In this document: positions 7,469 through 16,727 of the stretch, one piece after another
Numbering within the stretch: the stretch's first letter is position 1
Layout: each line of letters begins with the position of its first letter
NCBI GenBank assembly: GCA_025464735.1
Contig: JAODMX010000016.1
Location: 1 to 23,537, forward strand
Direction of reading: 5' to 3'
Source: Frondihabitans sp.
Lineage (GTDB): Bacteria; Actinomycetota; Actinomycetes; Actinomycetales; Microbacteriaceae
Length of the DNA: 23,537 nucleotides
Program-made: the position numbers and the translations under genes
The notes under the pieces: generated by a model
The model's input: only the letters and a program-made list of their open reading frames with translations
What the model was told of the DNA's origin: nothing
The model's database searches: none

Positions 7469-9238
7469 GTGAAAATCACTGGTAAGAGGCTGCGTCCGCT
7501 CGTCGGCGCACTAGCCCTCGCGGGAGCGGTCAGCGTCGTTCTCGCCGGTTGCACCACGTCTGGCAACACGACCGACACGTCGTCAGCGTCCACGGGTGGC
7601 AACATCACGATCGCAGCGGTCAACGAGGCCACTTCGTTCAACACGAACACCCCGCAGGGCAACCTCGACACCAACGGGATGATCAACTACCTGACGCAGC
7701 CGCAGTTCTACACGCTCAGCGACACGTACCAGGTCATCCCGAACACCGACCTCGGCACATACAAGAAGATCAGCAGCAACCCGCTCAAGGTTGAGTACAC
7801 GCTGAACACCAGCGACAAGTGGTCCGACGGCACGCCGATGACGGCCGACGACCTTCTGCTCGGATGGGCCTCCACCTCGCTCTACCACGACTCCTCGACG
7901 GTCGACGCCTCGGGCAAGGTCACCAAGGGCACTCAGTACTTCTCCACGGCAGCGGGCAAGCTGTTCTCGACGAACCTGCCGACCGTGTCGAACAACAACC
8001 ACACCATCACGTTCACGTATGACACCCCCTACGTCGACTGGAACCTCGTCGACCCGATTCAGTTCCCGGCTCACGTCGTGGCTTCCGAGATCGGTGTCAC
8101 GACGAAGGACCTGACCAAGGCCATCCTCGACACCCCCAAGGGTGACCCGTCGAACCCAGCCCCGGCCAACCAGACCCTTCTGAAGGCGGCCAAGTTCATC
8201 AACACCGGCTACGACGCGACGTCGCTGCCGACCGACAAGAAGCTGCTCGTCTCCGGCGGACCGCTCCAGGTCTCGGCGTGGACGCCGAAGCAGTCGATGA
8301 CCTTCGTGAAGAACCCCGAGTACAAGGGCACGCACGAGGTTCACTTCTCGAAGCTCATCATGCGCTTCATCGGTGACGCCAACGCCCAGGTCACGGCTCT
8401 TCAGAACAATGAGGTCGACGCGATTCAGCCGCAGGCTTCCGCAGACACCGTGAAGGCTCTGAAGGCCGCCAGTGGCACCACGATCGAACAGGGCAGCGAG
8501 GTCGCTTACGACCATCTCGACCTGAACTTCGGTTCGAGTGTCTTCAAGGACGAGAACACCCGCAAGGCGTTCCTCCTGACCGTTCCTCGCGACCAGATCC
8601 TCCAGTCGATCGTCACCCCGATCAACCCGAAGGCGAAGGTCCTCGACTCGCAGATCTTCCTCCCTGGCCAGACCGGCTACGACGAGGCGGTCAAGGCGAA
8701 CGACTCCAGCACCTACGACAAGGTCGACATCGCCCAGGCGAAGAAGCTCCTGAACGGTGCGACCCCGACCGTCAAGATCCTGTACAACACGGAGAACCCG
8801 AACCGCGTCAACACCTTCCAGGCCATCCAGGCCTCGGCGGCGAAGGCCGGCTTCAAGGTCGTTGACGGCGGCTCGGCTCAGTGGTCGACCCTCCTCTCGA
8901 CGGGCAACTACGACGCGTCGATCTTCGGTTGGATCAACCCGGGTGCCGGTAACGCTGCCATCCCGCAGCTGTTCCAGGCGAACAACCCCAGCAACTACAA
9001 CAAGTTCAACTTCGCCGACGCGACGAAGCTGGCCAACGAGACGCAGACGACGCTGACGGCGGGCGCCCTGCAGACCGAGAAGATCCAGCTCGACAAGATG
9101 GCGTTCGATCGGGCCTACGGTCTGCCTCTCTTCCAGCTCCCTGGTCTCTTCGCGAACAACAGCAGCGTGAAGGGCATCAAGTACTTCGGCGGTCAGACCG
9201 GTCTGGTCTGGAACGTCTGGGACTGGACGAAGAAGTAA
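7469..9238 (+). CDS. Peptide/nickel-type ABC transporter substrate-binding lipoprotein (SBP family 5)
   Basis: This is an extracytoplasmic solute receptor that would deliver substrate, probably oligopeptides, to the permeases encoded next. The 589-residue chain starts with a lipoprotein signal: MKITGKRLRP, a hydrophobic stretch, then LAGC with Cys28 as the lipidated residue. After it comes a Ser/Thr-rich linker. The rest has the layout of family 5 binding proteins (DppA/OppA/NikA), with a C-terminal region rich in Asn, Tyr and Trp. The start is GTG at 7469 with AGGAGG at 7455-7460, 8 bases before; it is the only start giving a complete signal peptide. Two hairpins between this gene and the first permease fit the usual higher expression of the binding protein. 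The exact substrate cannot be read from sequence. Confidence 0.9.
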   Translation: MKITGKRLRPLVGALALAGAVSVVLAGCTTSGNTTDTSSASTGGNITIAAVNEATSFNTNTPQGNLDTNGMINYLTQPQFYTLSDTYQVIPNTDLGTYKKISSNPLKVEYTLNTSDKWSDGTPMTADDLLLGWASTSLYHDSSTVDASGKVTKGTQYFSTAAGKLFSTNLPTVSNNNHTITFTYDTPYVDWNLVDPIQFPAHVVASEIGVTTKDLTKAILDTPKGDPSNPAPANQTLLKAAKFINTGYDATSLPTDKKLLVSGGPLQVSAWTPKQSMTFVKNPEYKGTHEVHFSKLIMRFIGDANAQVTALQNNEVDAIQPQASADTVKALKAASGTTIEQGSEVAYDHLDLNFGSSVFKDENTRKAFLLTVPRDQILQSIVTPINPKAKVLDSQIFLPGQTGYDEAVKANDSSTYDKVDIAQAKKLLNGATPTVKILYNTENPNRVNTFQAIQASAAKAGFKVVDGGSAQWSTLLSTGNYDASIFGWINPGAGNAAIPQLFQANNPSNYNKFNFADATKLANETQTTLTAGALQTEKIQLDKMAFDRAYGLPLFQLPGLFANNSSVKGIKYFGGQTGLVWNVWDWTKK

Positions 9239-9247
9239 CATCGATCT

Positions 9248-9264
9248 CCGGAATCTGATTCCGG
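9248..9264 (+). terminator. Small hairpin after the binding-protein gene
   Basis: CCGGAA at 9248-9253 pairs with TTCCGG at 9259-9264 around a 5-base loop, 9 bases after the stop codon. There is no T-run. It may protect the 3' end of the upstream message rather than terminate it. Confidence 0.35.
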
Positions 9265-9291
9265 TGTTCATCAGCTAGAAATCAGAACTGC

Positions 9292-9320
9292 GGGCGTCGG
9301 GCTCCTTGAGTCCGACGCCC
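9292..9320 (+). terminator. Strong hairpin between binding protein and permease (attenuator or RNA stabiliser)
   Basis: GGGCGTCGG at 9292-9300 pairs with CCGACGCCC at 9312-9320. The 11 bases between add a G-U pair and CTC/GAG around a CTT loop, giving a nearly continuous 13-bp stem. No T-run follows, so partial termination or mRNA stabilisation is more likely than full termination. The rest of 9239-9398 shows no gene. Confidence 0.55.
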
Positions 9321-9398
9321 GAAGTCTGAGTCCGTAGTAACCTCGTGCTGCTCTCGTAGGTCCCCGAGCGCATTTCGCATCCCAAAGGTCCTCACCCA

Positions 9399-10931
9399 AT
9401 GGTCAGTTTCATCGTGAGACGCGTGATCGTCTCCGTTCTGGTTCTCATCGCCGCGTCGTTCATCATGTACAACCTGGTGGCCGCGTCCGGTAACCCCCTC
9501 GCCGACCTCCTGGGGAGCTCGTCACCTAACCGGGCGGCGCTCATCCAGGCACGGATCTCGCAGCAGCATCTGAACCTGATACCACCGATTCGTTGGGGCG
9601 TCTGGCTCGAGGGTGTCGGCAAGTGCATAATCCCGGTCGGCGGCGGCTGCGATCTCGGGGTCAACAACCAGAACCAGGCCGTAGCCGTCCTGCTTCCCCA
9701 GGCCATGGCGTCGACACTCCAGCTCGTTACGCTCGCCTTCGTCTTCGCGATCGTCCTCGGTCTCGCGCTGGGCATCGTGACCGCCCTGCGCGTCTACAGC
9801 GGCTTCGACTACACGGTCACCCTCTTCAGCTTCTTCCTCTACTCGCTGCCGTCGTTCCTGATGGCCGTTCTGCTGAAGTCGTTCATAGCCCTCGGCTACA
9901 ACAACTTCCTCGCTAAACCGACCTTCTCTGTCCTCACCCTTGTGATAATCGGGATAGTTCTCGGGCTGATAGTGCAGTTGATCGTGGCGGGCAGCTTCAA
10001 GCGCCGCGCGATCGCGTTCCTCGCCTCCGGCATCATCTCGGTGGGTGTGCTCCAGGGGCTCGCGCTCAGCAAGTGGTTCACCCACCCGGAGCTCGGCCCG
10101 GTCTTCATCATCGTGTTCAACGCCGCGGTCGGCTTCGGCCTGGTGGCCCTGCTGGCAGGGCTGAACAACCGGCGGGCGCTCCTCACGGCGAGCATCAACG
10201 TCTTCATCTCGATCGTCGCCTACTTCGCGCTCCAGGGCCTGTTCAACGTCTCGTCGTTCGGCACGATCATCATGCTGGCGATCATCACGCTGATCGTCGG
10301 TCTCGTCAGTGGCTACCTCGTCGGCGGGTACGACCGCGGTCTGATGATGCGCATCGGCGCGCTCACGGCCGTGATCAGCGGCGGCGTCGTTCTCCTTGAC
10401 CGGTTCGTCCAGTCGTGGGACAACTACGTCAGCCTCGTCGGTGGCCGTCCGATCGCGACGGTCGGCGCCCAGACCCCGTCGCTGGGTGGTGACGTCTGGA
10501 TCTCCGGCATCGACACCTACACGCACCTGTTGCTTCCCACGATCAGCCTCTTGCTGATCAGCTTCGCCAGCTACACGCGGTACTCCCGTTCCGGCATGCT
10601 CGAGGTGCTCGACCAGGACTACGTGCGGACGGCGCGGGCGAAGGGCCTCCCGGAACGCACTGTGATCGTGCGTCACGCGTTCCGAAACATGCTCATCCCG
10701 ATTGCGACTCTCATCGCCACCGATATCGGTGCATTGTTGGGTGGTGCGGTCATCACCGAGACGGTCTTTGCGATCAGCGGCATGGGAGCCCTCTTCAACA
10801 CAGGGCTCCAGACGACCGACCTAAATCCGGTGATGGGCTATTTCCTCGTGATTGCGATCACGGCGATCGCCTTCAACTTCCTCGCCGACCTCGCCTATGC
10901 GGCGCTCGACCCGAGGGTGCGCGTCCGATGA
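9399..10931 (+). CDS. ABC transporter permease, DppB/OppB type, with a long internal membrane insertion
   Basis: This is one of two membrane subunits of the peptide-type importer. At 510 residues it is much longer than the roughly 310-340 usual for DppB/OppB. Residues 1-165 give the normal N terminus (MVSFIVRRVIVSVLVLIAASF and helices near 103-128 and 138-165). The normal C-terminal part resumes near 375, with the EAA coupling loop YVRTARAKGLPERTVIVRHAFRN at 408-430 and the ending ADLAYAALDPRVRVR. Between them, about 175-345, lie six additional hydrophobic segments (near 176-197, 204-223, 233-254, 262-282, 288-309 and 318-335). The frame is continuous and codon use looks the same, so this is not an obvious fusion artefact. 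The ribosome site is weak (AAAGG). The stop overlaps a 23-codon ORF by ATGA. Confidence 0.88.
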   Translation: MVSFIVRRVIVSVLVLIAASFIMYNLVAASGNPLADLLGSSSPNRAALIQARISQQHLNLIPPIRWGVWLEGVGKCIIPVGGGCDLGVNNQNQAVAVLLPQAMASTLQLVTLAFVFAIVLGLALGIVTALRVYSGFDYTVTLFSFFLYSLPSFLMAVLLKSFIALGYNNFLAKPTFSVLTLVIIGIVLGLIVQLIVAGSFKRRAIAFLASGIISVGVLQGLALSKWFTHPELGPVFIIVFNAAVGFGLVALLAGLNNRRALLTASINVFISIVAYFALQGLFNVSSFGTIIMLAIITLIVGLVSGYLVGGYDRGLMMRIGALTAVISGGVVLLDRFVQSWDNYVSLVGGRPIATVGAQTPSLGGDVWISGIDTYTHLLLPTISLLLISFASYTRYSRSGMLEVLDQDYVRTARAKGLPERTVIVRHAFRNMLIPIATLIATDIGALLGGAVITETVFAISGMGALFNTGLQTTDLNPVMGYFLVIAITAIAFNFLADLAYAALDPRVRVR

Positions 10932-10999
10932 GCGTCAGAGATCCTTTCCTCCCAGTCCCGAAAAGTGACCAGGCATCGAACCGAGAGGTGAGCCGATGA
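10928..10999 (+). other. 23-codon ORF bridging the two permease genes
   Basis: ATG at 10928 overlaps the upstream permease stop (ATGA), and its own TGA (10997-10999) overlaps the next permease ATG (ATGA again). It reads MSVRDPFLPVPKSDQASNRE and three more residues, with no recognisable domain. GAGGG lies about 10 bases upstream. It could couple translation of the two permeases, be a relic of an older start of the downstream gene, or be chance. Confidence 0.3.
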
Positions 11000-12054
11000 G
11001 CAACATCCAGGGCGCTCCGCTCGAACCCAACATCTCCGACGGCGTCGGAGACGCGTCACGTCTCGATTCCGGCCACGCGGGCGAGAGCCAGGGGCGGATC
11101 ATCTTCCGTCGGTTCATGGGAAACCGTCTCGCTGTCATCGCGCTGATCGTCTACATCCTGATCATCATCTTCGCGATCTCGGCCATCGGCCTCGGACCGA
11201 TCCCTGGCTGGTGGAAGTACAACTACACAAGCCTCGAGTCGTTACAGAACCAGGGTGCCCCGACACTCTCGCTCTTTCCGTTCCACCTCGGCAACCACCC
11301 GTTCGGCCAGGACACGATCGGCCGCGACTACTTCGCACTCGTCATTCGCGGCATTCAGAACTCCGTTCTGGTCATGATCGTGCTGGGTCTTGTGGCGACG
11401 ATCATCGGCGTGATCGTTGGCGCAATCGCGGGTTACTATCGCGGCTGGGTCGATGCGGTCCTCATGCGGATCACCGACATCTTCATCGTGATCCCGGCGC
11501 TCGTCGTCGGTGCGGTCGTCGGTAAGTCGGCGTCCGCCGGCGGTGGTACTGGCTTCGGCGCCTTCACCCTGGCTGCGTTGCTGGGTGTCGTCTCGTGGAT
11601 GGTCATCGCCCGCCTGGTCCGCGCCGAGTTCCTTTCGCTCCGTGAGCGTGAGTTTGTGGAGGCGGCCCGCGTTGCCGGCGCCTCGGACGCTCGCATCATC
11701 TTCCGGCACATCCTGCCCAACGCCATCGGCGTCATCATCGTCAGCGCGACGCTGCTGATAGCGTCGGCCATTCTGCTCGAAACGGCGATCAGCTACCTCG
11801 GCTACGGGATCCGCGCACCAGATTCCTCCCTAGGCCTCCTGATCAGCGCGAACCAGTCGGCGTTCTCGACGCGGCCGTGGCTGTTCTGGTGGCCGGCTAC
11901 GTTCATCGTCGTGCTGGCGCTCTGCGTCAACTTCGTCGGTGACGGCTTGCGCGACGCGTTCGACCCGCGTCAGAAGCGCTTCAGCCTGAAGAAGACTGCC
12001 GAGCCGACCATGCCGGAGCCCGCGAACTCCACAGCTCAGGCGGGCAACGCGTGA
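10996..12054 (+). CDS. ABC transporter permease, DppC/OppC type
   Basis: Second membrane subunit of the importer, 352 residues. A cytoplasmic N-terminal tail (about 1-40) ends in the OppC_N-like segment RIIFRRFMGNRLAVIALIV, followed by the first helix. The outward-facing loop contains HPFGQDTIGRDYFALVIRG (about 101-119), a hallmark of DppC/OppC. Further helices run from about 122-146 and 154-176. The EAA loop FVEAARVAGASDARIIFRH lies at about 220-238, and the motif SYLGYGIRAPDSSLGLLI follows. The tail after about 320 is hydrophilic and Pro/Ala-rich. ATG 10996 has GAGGTGAG just upstream. Only 5 bp separate its stop from the stop of the convergent PH-domain gene, leaving no room for a terminator between them. 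Confidence 0.92.
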   Translation: MSNIQGAPLEPNISDGVGDASRLDSGHAGESQGRIIFRRFMGNRLAVIALIVYILIIIFAISAIGLGPIPGWWKYNYTSLESLQNQGAPTLSLFPFHLGNHPFGQDTIGRDYFALVIRGIQNSVLVMIVLGLVATIIGVIVGAIAGYYRGWVDAVLMRITDIFIVIPALVVGAVVGKSASAGGGTGFGAFTLAALLGVVSWMVIARLVRAEFLSLREREFVEAARVAGASDARIIFRHILPNAIGVIIVSATLLIASAILLETAISYLGYGIRAPDSSLGLLISANQSAFSTRPWLFWWPATFIVVLALCVNFVGDGLRDAFDPRQKRFSLKKTAEPTMPEPANSTAQAGNA

Positions 12055-12059
12055 CGAAA

Positions 12060-12686
12060 TCAGTTCAGGCGGACGACGACCACCGAGATGGCCGCGATGG
12101 CCACGGCGACAACGGCCGGCTGCCACAGCCAGACGCTGGTGACTCGCGTGGAGTCCGCTTCGCCGATGGTCAGAGCACCGGATTCGCGGAGTTCTTCCCA
12201 GCGCTCGAGGACCATGTCGGCGGCAGCTCCCGAATCTGTCGTGAGCAGGTCGCCGGGGGCGGCTTTGCCGGCGACGGCGGCGCGCGGTGCGACGTTGCCG
12301 CTGCGCGCTTGGCGCCGCGCCACAGCTGCTCCGGCGCGACCCGGAGCCGGTGCCGCCCAGGCGGCGTACTTGTGACCGGGTGTGTGGAGAGTCAGCGCGT
12401 ACTTCGTGTCGACATTGATGAGCGCGGCCCACGGGATGGTCACTCGACGCAGCACGTTGAGCAGGGTGACCCCGTCACCCGTCACCTCGACTCGCGGACG
12501 CCAGAGCACGATCCAGTCAACGAGCGCGATGACGATGCCCGGAGCGAGGGCGACGACGCCCTCGGCGGGACTTCCGATGAAGGTCGCGACAACCACGAAC
12601 GCACAAAGCGCCCAGATGACCACGCTGAGAATTCTGTTGAATCTCGACACGAAGGTCACGCGATCCGGCGAATCAGAGTCAGACAT
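12060..12686 (-). CDS. Membrane-anchored PH-domain-like protein of unknown function
   Basis: The 208-residue protein has two N-terminal hydrophobic segments (about 18-38 and 42-61), a soluble middle, and a C-terminal hydrophobic segment (about 187-206). The stretch RPRVEVTGDGVTLLNVLRRVTIPWAALINVDT after the second helix is typical of small bacterial PH-like membrane proteins (bPH_6 group), whose role is generally unknown. The middle, about 120-150, is an Ala/Arg-rich linker. The gene lies head-to-tail against the importer genes, inside their operon: its stop faces the permease stop and its start faces the ATPase gene 74 bp away. The start ATG at 12686 has only GGAG directly before it, too close for a normal ribosome site, so it may be leaderless. 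A link to transport is not shown. Confidence 0.75.
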   Translation of the reverse strand: MSDSDSPDRVTFVSRFNRILSVVIWALCAFVVVATFIGSPAEGVVALAPGIVIALVDWIVLWRPRVEVTGDGVTLLNVLRRVTIPWAALINVDTKYALTLHTPGHKYAAWAAPAPGRAGAAVARRQARSGNVAPRAAVAGKAAPGDLLTTDSGAAADMVLERWEELRESGALTIGEADSTRVTSVWLWQPAVVAVAIAAISVVVVRLN

Positions 12687-12760
12687 GCTCCCATCGTCGC
12701 AGAACGCGCCTTCGCAATTCGTATGGCGGCCGCTCCCGGCCGAGAAAGGACCGCTGCCTG

Positions 12761-14554
12761 ATGGCTCAGGTCACTACCCCCGCCGACGCTCCCGTTCTGC
12801 AGGTTACCGATCTCGACGTCGACTTCGCCGTCGATGACGTGTGGGTTCCCGCGGTCAAGAAGCTGAACTACACGATCAAGTCGGGCGAGGTCATGGCCCT
12901 GGTCGGCGAATCCGGATCCGGCAAGAGCGTCAGCTCGATGTCGATCCTCGATCTGCTGCCTCGCAACAGTCGAGTGAAGGGCAGCATTAAGCTCAACGGT
13001 CGCGAAATTCGCGGGATCCCGGCGGCGCAGATGCGCCAGATCCGCGGTAACGACGTCGCCGTGATCTTCCAGGAGCCGATGACGGCCCTGAACCCGGTCT
13101 TCACCGTCGGTGCCCAGATCATCGAGACCGTCCGCGTGCACTACGGCATCTCGCCCCACGAGGCCCGCGAGCGCGCCCTGAAGCTCCTCGAGATGGTGGA
13201 GCTTCCGGATCCCGAGAAGGCCTTCAACTCCTACCCGCACCAGCTCTCGGGTGGTCAGCGTCAGCGGGCAATGATCGCCCAGTCGATCTCGTGTGACCCG
13301 AAGCTGCTCATCGCCGACGAGCCGACCACTGCGCTCGACGTGACCGTCCAGGCCGAGATCCTCGATCTAATCCGCAACCTTCGCGATCGCCTCGGCAGTG
13401 CTGTGCTGCTCATCACGCACGACATGGGCGTCGTCGCCGACCTCGCCGATCACATCGCGGTCATGCGGCAGGGTGAAGTGGTCGAAGCCGGCCCGACGCT
13501 CCAGATCTTCCGAAACCCTCAGCACGAATACACGAAGGCTCTTCTCGACGCTGTGCCGCACCTGGGTCAGGGCGGCGAGGAGAGCGAAACGGTGGACATC
13601 ACCGAGGCGCTTGCCGACAGCATCGCCGTCGATGCGGGAGAGCCGCAGACCGGCACCAGCCCCGTCACGACCTCGCAGCGCGATGAGTACGAGGCCCGCG
13701 CCTCCGGCCCTCAGGGCGAGGCGGTGCTCAGCTTCGACGACGTCGTCATCGAATACCCGGGGCGGGGTCGCGTCAAGGCATTCCGCGCGATCGACCATGT
13801 CGACCTGACGGTCCACAAAGGCGAGGTCGTCGGTCTGGTCGGGGAATCCGGATCCGGAAAGACCACCCTCGGCCGCGCCGGAATCGGCCTGCTCCCCATC
13901 ACCGAGGGGCGCCTCAACGTGGTCGGCACCGACCTGTCGAAGCCGACTCGCTCGCTTGTCCGCCAGGTGCACAAGAACGCGGGAATCGTGTTCCAAGACC
14001 CCGCGTCGTCGCTGAACCCGCGGATGAGCATCGGCGAGAGCATCGCAGAACCACTCTTCCTGGCGAAGAAAGCCAAGGGTGATGGGCTCATCCGCGAGGT
14101 CGAGCAGCTGCTGGACAGTGTCAAGCTTCCCCGCGCCTACCGCAATCGCTATCCGCACGAGCTCTCCGGTGGTCAGAAGCAGCGCGTCGGCATCGCGCGC
14201 GCCCTCGCCCTGCGACCCGAGTTGCTGATCGCCGATGAGCCGACCTCCGCGCTCGACGTCTCGGTCCAGGCGACCGTTCTCGACCTGCTGCGCGACCTGC
14301 AGCGTGAGTTCCAGTTCGCCTGCCTCTTCATCACGCACGACCTCGCCGTCATCGACATCCTCGCCGACCGCATCGCGGTGATGCACAAGGGCAAGCTGGT
14401 CGAAGTCGGAACGCGCGATGAGATCCTTCGCAACCCCAAGGATCCCTATACCCAGCGTCTCATTGCCGCCGTACCGTTGCCCGACCCCGAAGTCCAGCGG
14501 GACCGCCGTGAACTGCGCGCCAAGATCATGGCGGCGGCCAGCGACAACATCTGA
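12761..14554 (+). CDS. Fused double ATPase of peptide-type ABC importer (OppD-OppF fusion)
   Basis: One 597-residue polypeptide carries both ATPases that power the importer. The first nucleotide-binding domain (about 11-270) has Walker A GESGSGKS at 49-56, Q-loop FQEPMTALNP at 103-112, signature LSGGQRQR at 162-169 and Walker B LLIADEP at 182-188. The second (about 321-597) has Walker A GESGSGKT at 361-368, FQDPASSLNP at 411-420, LSGGQKQR at 468-475 and Walker B LLIADEP at 488-494. Both keep the D-loop and the H-loop ITHD. A linker at about 270-320 is acidic and Ser/Thr-rich. All catalytic motifs are intact in both halves. AGAAAGGA lies about 12 bases before the ATG. The antisense PH-domain gene separates it from the permease genes. 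Confidence 0.93.
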   Translation: MAQVTTPADAPVLQVTDLDVDFAVDDVWVPAVKKLNYTIKSGEVMALVGESGSGKSVSSMSILDLLPRNSRVKGSIKLNGREIRGIPAAQMRQIRGNDVAVIFQEPMTALNPVFTVGAQIIETVRVHYGISPHEARERALKLLEMVELPDPEKAFNSYPHQLSGGQRQRAMIAQSISCDPKLLIADEPTTALDVTVQAEILDLIRNLRDRLGSAVLLITHDMGVVADLADHIAVMRQGEVVEAGPTLQIFRNPQHEYTKALLDAVPHLGQGGEESETVDITEALADSIAVDAGEPQTGTSPVTTSQRDEYEARASGPQGEAVLSFDDVVIEYPGRGRVKAFRAIDHVDLTVHKGEVVGLVGESGSGKTTLGRAGIGLLPITEGRLNVVGTDLSKPTRSLVRQVHKNAGIVFQDPASSLNPRMSIGESIAEPLFLAKKAKGDGLIREVEQLLDSVKLPRAYRNRYPHELSGGQKQRVGIARALALRPELLIADEPTSALDVSVQATVLDLLRDLQREFQFACLFITHDLAVIDILADRIAVMHKGKLVEVGTRDEILRNPKDPYTQRLIAAVPLPDPEVQRDRRELRAKIMAAASDNI

Positions 14555-14602
14555 TCCGTACGCCCTGAGAGGACGTAACTGCAGGTTCATGCGCCTTGCG
14601 GG

Positions 14603-14608
14603 TAGACT
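14603..14608 (+). promoter_or_regulatory. Candidate -10 box of typA
   Basis: TAGACT, preceded by GGG, fits TANNNT. It lies in the 158-bp gap between the ATPase gene and typA and would give a leader of about 98 bases. I see no convincing -35 box. The gap holds no gene. Confidence 0.4.
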
Positions 14609-14712
14609 CACTAGGTCGGGGCCATGGCCGCTCCCGCCTTCTGCCTTCGTCAGCCGGTTCCACCTTCGGCTTGGCGACTCTTCCAGCCCCTCTCTAGCAA
14701 GGACGTACAACT

Positions 14713-16620
<1,908 letters not shown>

Positions 16621-16631
16621 CCCCATCCGCT

Positions 16632-16696
16632 AAACCCTCGCCGTCGGCTGCGACGGTGGTCCTAGGACCACCGCGACAGCCGGCGGCGAGGGTTTT
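16632..16696. terminator. Long two-tier hairpin, bidirectional terminator between typA and efeB
   Basis: A 19-bp outer stem pairs 16632-16650 with 16677-16695 (one G-U pair). Inside it, after a 3x3 internal loop (CGA on both sides), is a perfect 20-bp palindrome at 16654-16673 that forms a second stem topped by CTAG. TTTT at 16693-16696 gives the T-run for typA. On the other strand the stem ends in TTTA, so it can also stop the convergent efe transcript, whose last gene ends 32 bp away. Confidence 0.85.
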
Positions 16697-16727
16697 GTGT
16701 GCTCGCGCCGCGGATCGCGTGCCCGCG

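Noticed and set aside
7583..9271. 562-codon open frame on the minus strand opposite the binding-protein gene
   Set aside because: Low-complexity Arg/Val/Leu-rich translation without motifs; it is a shadow of the lipoprotein gene.
12051..12761. 236-codon plus-strand open frame across the PH-domain gene, and the 12-codon ORF 12723-12761 at its end that touches the ATPase start
   Set aside because: The long frame is low-complexity and antisense to a protein with clear membrane segments. The short one has no ribosome site, and the ATPase gene has its own.
12761..14554. Frameshift or misassembly joining two ATPase genes
   Set aside because: Both halves are complete with all motifs and a plausible linker; fused OppDF-type ATPases are known in actinobacteria.
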